NCBI GenBank assembly: GCA_015061885.1
Contig: SUVS01000018.1
Span: 1 to 50,580 of the forward strand
Direction: 5' to 3'
Length of the DNA: 50,580 nt
Origin: Lentisphaerota bacterium
GTDB lineage: Bacteria > Verrucomicrobiota > Lentisphaeria > Victivallales > Victivallaceae
Position numbers and translations under genes: made by a program. A model generated the notes under the pieces. That model was not told the DNA's origin, did not search any database, and saw only the letters and a list, made by a program, of their open reading frames with translations. This document shows positions 16,189 to 25,545 of the stretch, one piece after another. The number at the start of each line of letters is the position of its first letter. The stretch's first letter is position 1.

Positions 16189-16273
16189 TTATCAGCAAGC
16201 GGAAAAGCATGGCATTTCCGGTCAGCTGGAACAGTGTTTGAGATAAGACAATTTACATAAGGAGAAATAGAAG

Positions 16274-17512
16274 ATGAATAACGAATTGCTGAACATTCTT
16301 GAGTGTATCGAACAGGAACGCGGCATCAACCGCGATCAGCTGATCGGAGCGTTGGAAACGGCGATACTTTCCGCCTCCAAAAAGAGCATCCACCCGGCAA
16401 ATGATATTACAGTCCGGATCGACCCAAAAACCGGCGACATCCGTGCCTGGGCAAAACTTCAGGTCGTCGAACAGCCGATGAATGCTGACCAACTGGTCTT
16501 TGCCCGTGCCCAGGAGCGGTTCCCGGATGTGAAGATCGGCGATATTGTGGATTGGGAAGTGACTCCCCGCAACTTCGGCAGAATCGCCGCCCAGAGTGCC
16601 AAACAGGCGATCATGCAGCAGCTTCGCAAAGCGGAAAAAGAGATCGTTTATTCGGAATTTGCCGACCGCATCGGTCATATCATCAGCGGTACAGTACGCC
16701 GTTTTGACAGCGGTTCGCTGGTGATAACTTTCGGCAAAGCCGAAGGTATCCTTACGAGCAAGGAAAAAATTCCGGGCGAACAGTATCTGCCCGGCGAAAA
16801 TATCCACGCTGTATTGCTGAAAGTCGATACCGAAACCCCTGGACCGAGCCTGATCGTTTCCCGCAGTCATCCGGACTTTGTGCGGGCTTTGTTTGAGCGT
16901 GAAGTCAGCGAAATCCACGATGGTACAGTCGAAATCATGGGTATTTCCCGCGAAGTCGGCAGCCGCAGCAAAGTGGCGGTAAGAAGCAACGATGAGCGTA
17001 TCGACCCGGTCGGAGCATGTGTGGGTGTCCGCGGTAACCGCGTCAAGGAGATCACCAAAGAGCTGGGCAGTGAACGCATTGACATCGTGCCGTGGTCGAG
17101 TGATATTAAGCAGTACGCGGCAAATGCCCTGCAACCGGCGGCGATCCAGTCGGTAACGGTCAACGAAGCCAAGCACGAACTGGTGGTGCATGTAACGCCC
17201 GAACAGAGCAAGCTGGCGTTCGGCAAACGGGCACAGAATGTGCGTTTGAGTTCCAAATTGCTGCATTGGGATATAAACATCAAGATCGAAGAACCGTTGA
17301 AGAATGTTTCTCTGGAAGATAAGATCGAGCAGGCGGTCGCCGCACTTGCCGACTCGGCTGAAATCAGCAAAGTTACTGCCGGGGTATTGGTTTCCAACGG
17401 TTATCTGACTGTGAATGATCTGCTTGATGCCGACAGCAATGAAATCATGAATCTGCCCGGTGTGGATGCCGATGAATTGCAGTCGGCTCTGGATAAACTC
17501 AATGACCGGTAA
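16274..17512 (+). CDS. nusA: Transcription termination/antitermination factor NusA
   Basis: Binds RNA polymerase and nascent RNA to modulate pausing, termination and antitermination. The 412-residue protein has the N-terminal domain (ELLNILECIEQERGINRDQLIGALETAI), an S1 domain at about 130-200 (GTVRRFDSGSLVITFGKAEGIL), and tandem KH domains with VGACVGVRGNRVKEI and GSERIDIVPW. A single C-terminal helix-hairpin-helix repeat (LPGVDADELQSALDKL) is present, so it is shorter than E. coli NusA, which has two. AAGGAG precedes the ATG by 9 nt. rimP, usually just upstream, is absent; infB follows after 18 nt. Confidence 0.95.
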   Translation: MNNELLNILECIEQERGINRDQLIGALETAILSASKKSIHPANDITVRIDPKTGDIRAWAKLQVVEQPMNADQLVFARAQERFPDVKIGDIVDWEVTPRNFGRIAAQSAKQAIMQQLRKAEKEIVYSEFADRIGHIISGTVRRFDSGSLVITFGKAEGILTSKEKIPGEQYLPGENIHAVLLKVDTETPGPSLIVSRSHPDFVRALFEREVSEIHDGTVEIMGISREVGSRSKVAVRSNDERIDPVGACVGVRGNRVKEITKELGSERIDIVPWSSDIKQYAANALQPAAIQSVTVNEAKHELVVHVTPEQSKLAFGKRAQNVRLSSKLLHWDINIKIEEPLKNVSLEDKIEQAVAALADSAEISKVTAGVLVSNGYLTVNDLLDADSNEIMNLPGVDADELQSALDKLNDR

Positions 17513-17530
17513 GAAAGGATGTGATTACTT

Positions 17531-19621
17531 ATGAAAAAACTCAAGGTAAAGGATTTGGCGGAAACTTATAAGGTCTCCGTGGAAGAAGTGATCGCCGAGC
17601 TTACCCGTCAGGGCATAACCGTAAAAGCCGCCAGCTCACAGATTCCCGAAGATATGGTGGAGCTTGTGGAGATGCTTTTTGATGAGCTTTACATGGCTGA
17701 CGATGCTCCGGCAGTCAAAGATGACCGTCCCCGCAATAAACAGAAAAGCCGCGGCAAGGAAGAATTTGAGCGTTCCGGCAAAAACAATAAGCCCGGTAAA
17801 CACAAGGAAAATACTTCTGACAGCACTCCGGCTGCCGGTGGTGCGGTCGTTGACGGCGTGGCAAAACTTTCGGCACCTTTTATTGTGAAAAATGTTGCCG
17901 AAGCTATCGGCAAGAAGCCCAACGAAGTAATTGGCGAACTCATGAAGCTGGGCGAATTGTTGAGCATCAATCAGCCGATTTCGGAAAATACATTGCGTAA
18001 ACTGCTGAAAAATTTCAGTTTGGAGCTGGAAATAGTCCAGGTCGAAAAGAAAGCCGCAGTCGAAGCCGATAATGATTATGAAATGCCCGCTCCGGCTGAT
18101 CCGGCAGAATTGCCGGAACGCCCGCCGGTGGTGACTTTTATGGGCCATGTTGACCACGGCAAGACCTCTCTGCAGGACAGAGTGCGTAATACCCATGTAG
18201 TAGATGGCGAATCCGGCCGTATTACCCAGCACATCGGGGCATCGACGGTGGTCTTCAACGGTAAACCGATCACCTTTATTGATACTCCCGGACACGCGGC
18301 GTTTACGAGTATGCGTGCCCGTGGAGCGAATGTTACTGATATTGTAGTGCTGGTCGTAGCCGCCGACGACGGCTTTATGCCGCAGACGGTGGAAGCGATG
18401 AATCACGCATTGGCGGCAAAGGTGCCGCTGATCGTGGCGATCAACAAGATAGATTTGCCCGATGCCAATCCCGACCGCATTTATCTGCACATGCAGCAGA
18501 ACAATCTTACTTGCGAAGATTGGGGCGGTACTGTCGGGGTGGTCAAGGTTTCGGCCAAGACCGGCGAAGGTATCGACGATTTGCTGGAACGGATTCTGCT
18601 GGAAGCCGAAATGCTGGATCTGAAGGCCAATCCCAAACGCCCTGCTGTCGGTACAGTTCTCGAAGCCCAGGTGGAAAACGGCTTGGGCCCGACTGCCAGT
18701 ATTCTGGTGCAGAACGGTACGCTTTCGGTGGGCGATGTGGTACTTGCCGGTGAAGAATACGGCAGGGTCAAAACTCTTATCAACGACCGCGGTGTACGCA
18801 TCAAGAGTGCCGGACCAAGTACGCCGGTAAAAGTGGTTGGTCTTTCGGGTGTGCCGGAAGCCGCCGATAAGCTCGTTACTTGCGTCAACGAAAAATCTGC
18901 CCGTCAGGAAGCTGAACAGCGGCGGGCAGCAAGCCGTGCGTTGCACCTTGCCAACCAGACTATCAGCAGTGCCGAAGACTTGTTCAGCAAGCTCAATGAG
19001 CAGGAACACAAGAGTTTGCGGCTTATTATCAAGTCCGACGTCCGCGGCTCCGGCGAAGCTATCGAAGAATCCCTTAAACAGCTGCCCAGCGACAAGATCG
19101 GCGTGGAAGTGGTGATGAACGGCGTAGGTGCGATCACCGAAAACGACGTAACGCTGGCGGCGGCGAGCGATGCCATTGTAGTCGGGTTCCACGTTCGTGT
19201 CAATCCCGGCGTGAACGATCTGGCGGAAAAATCCAAAGTCGAAATACGCCTTTACAGCATCATCTATGAGCTTCTGGAAGATATTACCGACGCTCTGACC
19301 GGGCGGCTTGAACCGGAAAAACGCGAAAAAGAACTGGGCAAAGCCAAAATATTGCAGATTTTTGAACTCAACAAAGGGCCCAAAGTCTGCGGTTGTCTGG
19401 TGGAAGACGGCGTAGTCAAAGTCGGCAGCAAAGCCCGTGTATTCCGCAATAATCAGCTTATCTACAACGGCGAAGTTGCTTCATTACGCCGGTTCCAGGA
19501 CGATGTAAAAGAAGTCCGTGCCGGTCTGGAATGTGGTATCAGACTGGATAACTTTGTTGATTTTATCGAAGGCGACATAATCGACCTTTATGAAATCGAA
19601 CTCAAAAAGGCTTCGCTGTAA
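17531..19621 (+). CDS. infB: Translation initiation factor IF-2
   Basis: GTPase that delivers fMet-tRNA to the 30S subunit. At 696 residues it has a short lysine-rich N-terminal region that starts with the IF2_N fold ([25 protein letters not shown]), a low-complexity linker, a second IF2_N-like unit at about 115-165 ([20 protein letters not shown]), then the G domain from about residue 205: [23 protein letters not shown]. The C-terminal domains include [34 protein letters not shown]. It lies 18 nt after nusA and 14 nt before rbfA, the standard order. Confidence 0.97.
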   Translation: MKKLKVKDLAETYKVSVEEVIAELTRQGITVKAASSQIPEDMVELVEMLFDELYMADDAPAVKDDRPRNKQKSRGKEEFERSGKNNKPGKHKENTSDSTPAAGGAVVDGVAKLSAPFIVKNVAEAIGKKPNEVIGELMKLGELLSINQPISENTLRKLLKNFSLELEIVQVEKKAAVEADNDYEMPAPADPAELPERPPVVTFMGHVDHGKTSLQDRVRNTHVVDGESGRITQHIGASTVVFNGKPITFIDTPGHAAFTSMRARGANVTDIVVLVVAADDGFMPQTVEAMNHALAAKVPLIVAINKIDLPDANPDRIYLHMQQNNLTCEDWGGTVGVVKVSAKTGEGIDDLLERILLEAEMLDLKANPKRPAVGTVLEAQVENGLGPTASILVQNGTLSVGDVVLAGEEYGRVKTLINDRGVRIKSAGPSTPVKVVGLSGVPEAADKLVTCVNEKSARQEAEQRRAASRALHLANQTISSAEDLFSKLNEQEHKSLRLIIKSDVRGSGEAIEESLKQLPSDKIGVEVVMNGVGAITENDVTLAAASDAIVVGFHVRVNPGVNDLAEKSKVEIRLYSIIYELLEDITDALTGRLEPEKREKELGKAKILQIFELNKGPKVCGCLVEDGVVKVGSKARVFRNNQLIYNGEVASLRRFQDDVKEVRAGLECGIRLDNFVDFIEGDIIDLYEIELKKASL

Positions 19622-19635
19622 CGGGAGAAGGACTT

Positions 19636-20016
19636 ATGACGGCTGCACCTGACCGGTTGACCCGGGTAAATGAACTTATCAAGCGGGAAATGAGCGAACT
19701 TATAAGCCGCTATTCGATTTCGCCGTCGCCTTCGGTGCTGGTATCAGTTACCGAGGTGCGTACTTCGGTGGATTTGCGTAATGCCACGGTGAGCGTAAGT
19801 GTTTTCGGCGGCGACAAGATCGCCCAGCGGATGATATTGGAAAATCTGAACTCATCCCGGCGGGATTTCCAGAGTGCCATGGCACGCACGCTGGGGTTCA
19901 AACACACGCCGGTGCTGACTTTCCGCATAGACAAACGCGTTGCCGCCGGCGACCGGGTCTTTGCTTTGCTCGAAGAGTTGGAAAGCGAACAGAGTTCCGG
20001 AGATGACAATGAGTGA
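19636..20016 (+). CDS. rbfA: Ribosome-binding factor A
   Basis: A 126-residue KH-fold protein required for 30S maturation. It shows RLTRVNELIKREMSELI at the N-terminus, SVTEVRTSVDLRNATVSVSVFG and the C-terminal PVLTFRIDKRV followed by a leucine/glutamate helix. The stop codon overlaps the start of the nrnA gene by 8 nt. Confidence 0.92.
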   Translation: MTAAPDRLTRVNELIKREMSELISRYSISPSPSVLVSVTEVRTSVDLRNATVSVSVFGGDKIAQRMILENLNSSRRDFQSAMARTLGFKHTPVLTFRIDKRVAAGDRVFALLEELESEQSSGDDNE

Positions 20017-20995
20017 AGAACGATTTTCTGAAGTAAGAAACCGCATCCTGCAGGCGGAAAATATTCTGCTTGCCACGCACCTGAAACCCGATGGCGATGC
20101 GATCGGTTCCACATTGGGACTGGCAGAGTTTCTGAAAAGTCTGAACAAAAAGTGTTCGGTCGTTCTGCCCGACGGCATACCGGAACTTTACGCATTGTGT
20201 GAATATGATTTTCTGGATGCACTGCCGGAAGATAACAGTGCTTTTGACCTGGTCATACTGTTGGATACTGCAGTGCCGCCCCGTGCGGGATTTTATAAAT
20301 CCGGCGGTGTTCCGGAGTGCGTGCAGGAGCGTTTACAGCTTATTGACCATCATCCCGACAACGCCGGTTACGGCAAGTGGAATCTGCTCGATCACCGGGC
20401 GGCAACTGCAGAAATGGTCTTTGCATTGTGCGAAAGTTTTGGCAAAACACTGCCGGAAAGTGCGGTGAATTTCTTCCTGATGGGGCTGTTGACCGATACC
20501 GGCGGGTTCCGGTTCGATAATACCGATCCGGAGGCGTTGCGTTCGGGAGCCAGATTGCTGGAGTACGGAGCCAAGCTCAACAAAGTGGTCAATCAGATAT
20601 ACTTCAACAAACCGTATAATCAGCAGCTTTTTGAATCCGAATTGCTGGAAAAATACCTTTTCTGGACTTGCAATAAGCGTGTGGCATGGGCGATCGTGCC
20701 GCAGGAATTGCTGGATAAATACGCCTTTGATCTGCGTAATGCCGAAGGCGTGATCGACCAGCTGCGTGCTATTGCCGGAACCGAAGTGGTGGCGATCATC
20801 AGCCGCCGCAGCGGCAACAGCTACCGCATAAGTATGCGTTCCAAAAATCCTGCCCGGCCGGTAATAGATATGGCACGCAAGTTCAACGGCGGCGGACACG
20901 CCATGGCGGCGGGTATGAGTATGGATTTTAACTCGTTTGAGGAAGCCTCCGGCTTTTTTGAACAGGAAATAAAGAGTCTGTTTACAGATTTGTAA
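20009..20995 (+). CDS. nrnA: DHH-family phosphoesterase, NrnA-type nanoRNase
   Basis: A 328-residue DHH/DHHA1 protein that probably degrades 2-5 nt RNA oligomers and perhaps 3'-phosphoadenosine-5'-phosphate. Metal ligands are seen in THLKPDGDAIGS, LVILLDTA, DHHPDN (about residue 112) and LLTDTGGFRFDN, with the DHHA1 substrate motif FNGGGHAMAAGM near the end. ATG 20009 has GGAG 6 nt upstream; another ATG at 20003 is less well placed. It overlaps rbfA by 8 nt. Position between rbfA and truB is common in Firmicutes and PVC genomes. Confidence 0.9.
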   Translation: MSEERFSEVRNRILQAENILLATHLKPDGDAIGSTLGLAEFLKSLNKKCSVVLPDGIPELYALCEYDFLDALPEDNSAFDLVILLDTAVPPRAGFYKSGGVPECVQERLQLIDHHPDNAGYGKWNLLDHRAATAEMVFALCESFGKTLPESAVNFFLMGLLTDTGGFRFDNTDPEALRSGARLLEYGAKLNKVVNQIYFNKPYNQQLFESELLEKYLFWTCNKRVAWAIVPQELLDKYAFDLRNAEGVIDQLRAIAGTEVVAIISRRSGNSYRISMRSKNPARPVIDMARKFNGGGHAMAAGMSMDFNSFEEASGFFEQEIKSLFTDL

Positions 20996-21012
20996 TTGAG
21001 AGATTTTGCCTG

Positions 21013-21783
21013 ATGAGAAGATTTGACCCCAAACGCCACCGTTTGCCGGCTTTTGAAAGCGATGCAATATTGCTGGTGGATAAACCGGCAACATGGACAA
21101 GTTTTGATGTAGTGAACTTTGTCCGGTCAAGATTCAATATACCCAAAGTCGGCCATTGCGGAACGCTTGATCCGGCGGCGACCGGTCTGCTGGTGCTGGT
21201 ACTGGGTAAATTCACCCGCTTGAGCGGTGCTTTGAGCGGGGTGGATAAAATTTACGAAGCCAAACTCACTCTGGGCATCGAAACGGATTCGGAGGATATG
21301 GATGGCGAAATCATCCGCCGGAGCGATTGCTCGAATATCACCGAAGATATGCTGCGGGAAACGATCGCATCTTTTATGGGCAAATCCATGCAAGTGCCGC
21401 CGATGGTATCGGCATTGAAAAAAGATGGTAAAAAGCTCTACGAACTCGCCCGTGCCGGCAAGGAAGTGGAACGCGAACCCCGCCCCATTGAAATATTTGA
21501 TATAAAACCCACCGCCATAGCGTTGCCGGATTGCGAATTTACGGTGCATTGCTCCAAAGGTACTTATGTCCGCACCATTGCTTCGGATATTGGCAGAAAA
21601 CTCGGCTGCGGTGCGGTATTGAGCGGTTTGCGTCGGACTCAAGCCGGAAAATTTTCTATTGAAGATGCCGTAACAGTTGATACTCTTAAAACTTTTGAAC
21701 AAGCTCAACTCAAAGAGTTTGTGGAAAAATTCCTTTACGGCAAAGCCTTGAAGATCGCCGCCGAAGCGGCACGCAATCAATAA
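21013..21783 (+). CDS. truB: tRNA pseudouridine-55 synthase TruB
   Basis: Makes pseudouridine 55 in the T-loop of tRNAs. The 256-residue protein has LLVDKPATWTSFDVV, the catalytic aspartate in GHCGTLDPAATGLL, YEAKLTLGIETDSEDMDGE, QVPPMVSALKKDGKKLYELAR and the late CSKGTYVRTIASDIG. It is 17 nt after nrnA. No ribF or rpsO follows, unlike in many bacteria; an unknown acidic protein follows instead. Confidence 0.95.
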   Translation: MRRFDPKRHRLPAFESDAILLVDKPATWTSFDVVNFVRSRFNIPKVGHCGTLDPAATGLLVLVLGKFTRLSGALSGVDKIYEAKLTLGIETDSEDMDGEIIRRSDCSNITEDMLRETIASFMGKSMQVPPMVSALKKDGKKLYELARAGKEVEREPRPIEIFDIKPTAIALPDCEFTVHCSKGTYVRTIASDIGRKLGCGAVLSGLRRTQAGKFSIEDAVTVDTLKTFEQAQLKEFVEKFLYGKALKIAAEAARNQ

Positions 21784-21801
21784 TTTTTGCGGGGTGAAAA
21801 A

Positions 21802-23331
21802 ATGTTTAAAGAATACAGCAATTCAGCTGAAAATGTTACGCCCGTAGAGCGTTTTATCAACGAGCTTACCGATCAGGGCATCAAAGTCATTACCGTTGCC
21901 GAAGTCATGAAATTTGCCGGTAAGGTGGAAGATGCCGCCGAAAAGGAAAAACTCACTTCGCAGATCATCCGCGAGCTTGAACATCATGAATCGCTGATAC
22001 CGGAAACTCCGGGCGAAAGTTATGTGAATGCTGAAAAACTTTTCGACGGTGCGGAATTTCTGATCGTGCCGGATGCGTTGGAAATCGACAATAATATCCT
22101 GATCCCCGGCCACCGTTTTGTGCCGTTTATGGATCAGGAGCTTTTTCCGTCGGAAATCACGCTCAAAGAAGCCGGGGCTAAAAAAAGTCAGAGCTACCGG
22201 GCTTTTACCGCTTCGGCTGAAGAGATCATCCGCTATCATTTGCTGATGGGGGCGGAAACGCTGTTCGATTTTTTTGCCGCCGAAGATGAAGAAAATATCA
22301 CCAACGCCCGGAGTTCCAACAATCCGCAGTTGAAACTTGCAGTGCTGGATATGAAAAAGTTTTATCAGGAAACGCAATTTTCCGAAGGCGATGCGATAAT
22401 GGTCAAAGTTATTGACTATAAAAAAGGCATTTTTGAATACCGTCTGGAAAATGGCAAAATGCGTAAAGCCGCCGCCGCTAAAGCCTTCCGCAACAGCTTT
22501 GACGATGTACTCCAGCGTGTTACCGAAGAACTCCTGACCGGCGAGCCGATCATAAATCAGCTGCGTTGTGCGTTTGCCAACAATGCGGAACTTCTGAAAA
22601 AACCGCTCATGTCGCTGGATGAAATGCTGTTGGATGATTCCGCATTTGATATAGCGTTTGATGCGGAAGTAAGCACCCTTGTCAAACGCAATGAAGATGA
22701 AGGTATCTGCGATTGCGGACACGATCACGCTCACGGAGAGTGCGATTGCCACCACGATCACGGCAATGCTTTGCCCGATAATGTTACGATCGGTTCCGGC
22801 GAAGTCGGCACGCTTGAAGAGATGCTGGGAAAACTTTACAGTATGCTCAATTTAGTGGAATTGGATGCACTGCTGTTGGATAACTTCAAGAATCATGATT
22901 TGGACTTCAACAGCTTTTACAGCCGTGCGTTCGGCGAAAATGAGCTTGAATTTGTCGATACCATGCAGGAAGCATGTTTCTTTAACGCCCTGGAAGAACG
23001 CTTTGAAATGATGCTCGACAATTACTCGCGGGAGCATGATAACGAATCCGCCGAGATCCGCAGTATGATCGTGGATTTTACCATGGAACGCTGTCAGCTG
23101 ATGAGCGAATTTGTCAGTATGGCCGACGAGCTTGAACTCAAACCGGAGCTTTTTGAAGAGCTTGCCGAAGTGACCGCTCTGCTGGATGAAGCCTTGAAAA
23201 TAGTCAACGCTCCGGCGGCGATCGGCGAGGACTTTGACTTTGAAGAATTCCGCAGCGGCGTGGAAGACGCTCTGGAAAAAGGCGAAGAAGCAATGACCGT
23301 TTTGCGGGGAGTGCTTGAAGGCAATGATTAA
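21802..23331 (+). CDS. Unknown acidic protein with a His/Cys/Asp-rich central segment
   Basis: A 509-residue soluble protein with strong negative charge that I do not recognise. Roughly residues 1-290 contain short mixed segments (LIVPDALEIDNNILIPGHRFVPF, MVKVIDYKKGIFEYRLENGKMRK). Residues about 303-321 hold a striking cluster of His, Cys and Asp (ICDCGHDHAHGE, then CDCHHDHG), like the metal-binding stretches of metallochaperones and zinc transporters. The C-terminal 180 residues look all-helical and Glu-rich. ATG 21802 follows GGGGTG; a TTG 15 nt upstream is less likely. It starts 18 nt after truB and its end overlaps the DinG-type gene by 8 nt, so it is co-translated with a Fe-S helicase. 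Confidence 0.7.
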   Translation: MFKEYSNSAENVTPVERFINELTDQGIKVITVAEVMKFAGKVEDAAEKEKLTSQIIRELEHHESLIPETPGESYVNAEKLFDGAEFLIVPDALEIDNNILIPGHRFVPFMDQELFPSEITLKEAGAKKSQSYRAFTASAEEIIRYHLLMGAETLFDFFAAEDEENITNARSSNNPQLKLAVLDMKKFYQETQFSEGDAIMVKVIDYKKGIFEYRLENGKMRKAAAAKAFRNSFDDVLQRVTEELLTGEPIINQLRCAFANNAELLKKPLMSLDEMLLDDSAFDIAFDAEVSTLVKRNEDEGICDCGHDHAHGECDCHHDHGNALPDNVTIGSGEVGTLEEMLGKLYSMLNLVELDALLLDNFKNHDLDFNSFYSRAFGENELEFVDTMQEACFFNALEERFEMMLDNYSREHDNESAEIRSMIVDFTMERCQLMSEFVSMADELELKPELFEELAEVTALLDEALKIVNAPAAIGEDFDFEEFRSGVEDALEKGEEAMTVLRGVLEGND

Positions 23332-25477
23332 GCCATTGGCATCGGAACTCTTAAAATCATGCCTGATCGAAAATCATCTGCCCGAAAGTGTAAAAACTGC
23401 CGGTGCGGATGCTGTTGCCGGAAAAAAATCCGCTTTTGATAGTGTAAAAATAACTGATTTGCCGGGTGAATTTACCGCTCCGGCGAAAAAGAAAACCATC
23501 TCTCCGGAAGACTGGGCGGAGTTCCGGAAACAGGCGGTGGATTTTTTTGCCGAAGACGGCCCGCTGAAAGCCGCCGCTGAATATGGAGCCAGACCATACG
23601 AATACCGTATCCAGCAGCAGCAAATGGCAATGGAAACTGTTGTTGCTCTGATGGATAAACGCAATCTTGCCATCGAAGCCCCCACCGGAGTAGGGAAAAG
23701 TTTTGCGTATCTCGTACCGGCGATCCTTTACAGCAAATTGACCGGCAAACCGGCGGTGGTCACGACCGAAACCATCAGCTTGCAGGAACAGCTGGTCAAC
23801 AAAGATCTGCCGCTTTTGAAGAAACTTCTGCATGTGGATTTCAAGGCGGCTCTTGCCAAAGGCAGACGCAACTATCTGTGTTTGCGGCGGTTGAGTCTGG
23901 CCGCCGGCGAGCATCAAAATGATTACATAGCTTACCCCGGTATGCAACAAGATATCGACCGCATCTATCATTGGAGCGAAAGCAGTACCGACGGCAACCG
24001 CGATAATGCGGGGTTTTATATTCAGAATGAATCGTGGAATTATGTCTGCTGCGAAGCGGGCAACTGTTCTTTCCCCAAATGCCGTTTTCAGCGGGAGTGC
24101 TTTTACCGCAAGGCCCGTAATGAGTGGGAGAGTGCCGATGTTATTGTAGCAAATCACGCACTTTTTTTCACCGATCTGGCCATGCAGATGGAATCCGGCG
24201 ATGATTCCGGCGGATTACTGCCGCCTTACGGCAGTGTGATAATTGACGAAGCTCATACATTGGAAGATAACGCGGCCCAACATCTCGGTTTGCACCTGAC
24301 TTACAACGGGTTCAACGCCATGCTCAATAAACTTTACAACCCCGATACCGCCCGCGGTCTGCTTATGCGTAAAGGGGTGAATGCTCTGGAGTTACGCAGT
24401 CAGGTTACGGCATTGAAAAGTATGGGCAAAGAGTTTTTCGGCCAGTTTGAAAATTATCTGATGGAGTGTGATGAACCGATCCGGCCGGTTCTCCGCAGTG
24501 GTTTGTTCAGCAATCACTTGCAGATACCGCTGGCGGATTTCCGCAGTGAACTGGGCGATTTTGCGTTGGAACAAGCGGATGCGGATTATCGCAGTGAACT
24601 GGAAAGTATTGTAAATCAATGCGATATGTATATAGACAGTATCCACGCATTTATCAATATGACCATTCCGGAAAGTGTCTATTGGGTGGAGTCTGACAAC
24701 CGGCAGCTGATACTCTGTTCCGCACCGCTGAATGTGGCAGAAATCCTTGCTGAAGAACTTTTTACCCGTGATTTTCCGGTGATAACGACCAGTGCCACAC
24801 TGACCGTTGACCGCAAATTCAACTATTTTATCAACCGCACCGGGTTCACCCGCGGTATAACCAGGCAGTTGAGTTCGCCGTTTGATCCGGCAAAAGTTAA
24901 ACTTTATGTGGAAAGTTCCATGCCCGACCCGTTTGATGATAATTACGAAAGCGAACTCTTCAAGGCATTGGAGCATTATATAAGTTTGAGCGACGGCAAG
25001 GCGTTTGTGCTTTTTACCAGCTACGCCATGCTGAAAAAAGCCGCCGAAGCGTTGGAGGGATTTCTCTTCCACAAAGGTATAAAACTTTTGATGCAGGGCA
25101 ATGATATGTCCCGTTCCATGCTGTTGAGCGAGTTTAAACGCGATGTACGGTCGGTGTTGTTCGGTACCGACAGTTTCTGGACGGGGGTGGATGTTCCGGG
25201 CGAAAGTTTAAGCAATGTAATTATCACCAAACTGCCCTTCGCTGTGCCGACGCACCCGCTGATCCAGGCGAGATGTGAACGCATAAAAGAGCGGGGCGGG
25301 AACGCATTTTTTGATTATTCACTTCCCGAAGCGGTGTTGAAGTTCCGGCAGGGTACCGGCAGGCTGATCCGTTCCCGGCAGGACAGCGGCATGATAGTGG
25401 TTTTAGACAGCCGCATAAACACCAAACGCTACGGCAGAACCTTCATAAACAGCCTGCCCCCATACCCCAGAGGGTAA
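23324..25477 (+). CDS. dinG: DinG/XPD-type ATP-dependent DNA helicase with Fe-S cluster motif
   Basis: A superfamily 2 helicase of 717 residues. It has Walker A EAPTGVGKSFAYLVP (about 117), the DEAH box in VIIDEAHTLED (about 306), a four-cysteine Fe-S signature in CCEAGNCSFPKCRFQREC (about 242-260), motif III TTSATL, and the C-terminal LFGTDSFWTGVDVPGESLSNVIITKLPF and FRQGTGRLIRSRQD. It probably unwinds 5'-overhang, D-loop or R-loop substrates. An N-terminal 110-residue extension contains an unusual spacer before the helicase core. ATG 23324 overlaps the preceding gene (ATGATTAA). It ends the nusA operon and is followed by a bidirectional terminator hairpin. Confidence 0.88.
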   Translation: MIKPLASELLKSCLIENHLPESVKTAGADAVAGKKSAFDSVKITDLPGEFTAPAKKKTISPEDWAEFRKQAVDFFAEDGPLKAAAEYGARPYEYRIQQQQMAMETVVALMDKRNLAIEAPTGVGKSFAYLVPAILYSKLTGKPAVVTTETISLQEQLVNKDLPLLKKLLHVDFKAALAKGRRNYLCLRRLSLAAGEHQNDYIAYPGMQQDIDRIYHWSESSTDGNRDNAGFYIQNESWNYVCCEAGNCSFPKCRFQRECFYRKARNEWESADVIVANHALFFTDLAMQMESGDDSGGLLPPYGSVIIDEAHTLEDNAAQHLGLHLTYNGFNAMLNKLYNPDTARGLLMRKGVNALELRSQVTALKSMGKEFFGQFENYLMECDEPIRPVLRSGLFSNHLQIPLADFRSELGDFALEQADADYRSELESIVNQCDMYIDSIHAFINMTIPESVYWVESDNRQLILCSAPLNVAEILAEELFTRDFPVITTSATLTVDRKFNYFINRTGFTRGITRQLSSPFDPAKVKLYVESSMPDPFDDNYESELFKALEHYISLSDGKAFVLFTSYAMLKKAAEALEGFLFHKGIKLLMQGNDMSRSMLLSEFKRDVRSVLFGTDSFWTGVDVPGESLSNVIITKLPFAVPTHPLIQARCERIKERGGNAFFDYSLPEAVLKFRQGTGRLIRSRQDSGMIVVLDSRINTKRYGRTFINSLPPYPRG

Positions 25478-25491
25478 ATACGGGTGTGTAT

Positions 25492-25525
25492 GAAAGATTT
25501 TTGCCGTCAGCGGCAAAAATATTTC
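25492..25525. terminator. Bidirectional terminator between dinG and the LD-carboxypeptidase
   Basis: The near-perfect 15-bp stem GAAAGATTTTTGCCG / CGGCAAAAATATTTC with a 4-nt TCAG loop lies between convergent genes (stops at 25477 and 25546). A T-run occurs on each strand at the stem's A/T part. Confidence 0.75.
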
Positions 25526-25545
25526 ATTTGTTGAGCTTGGCTTGT

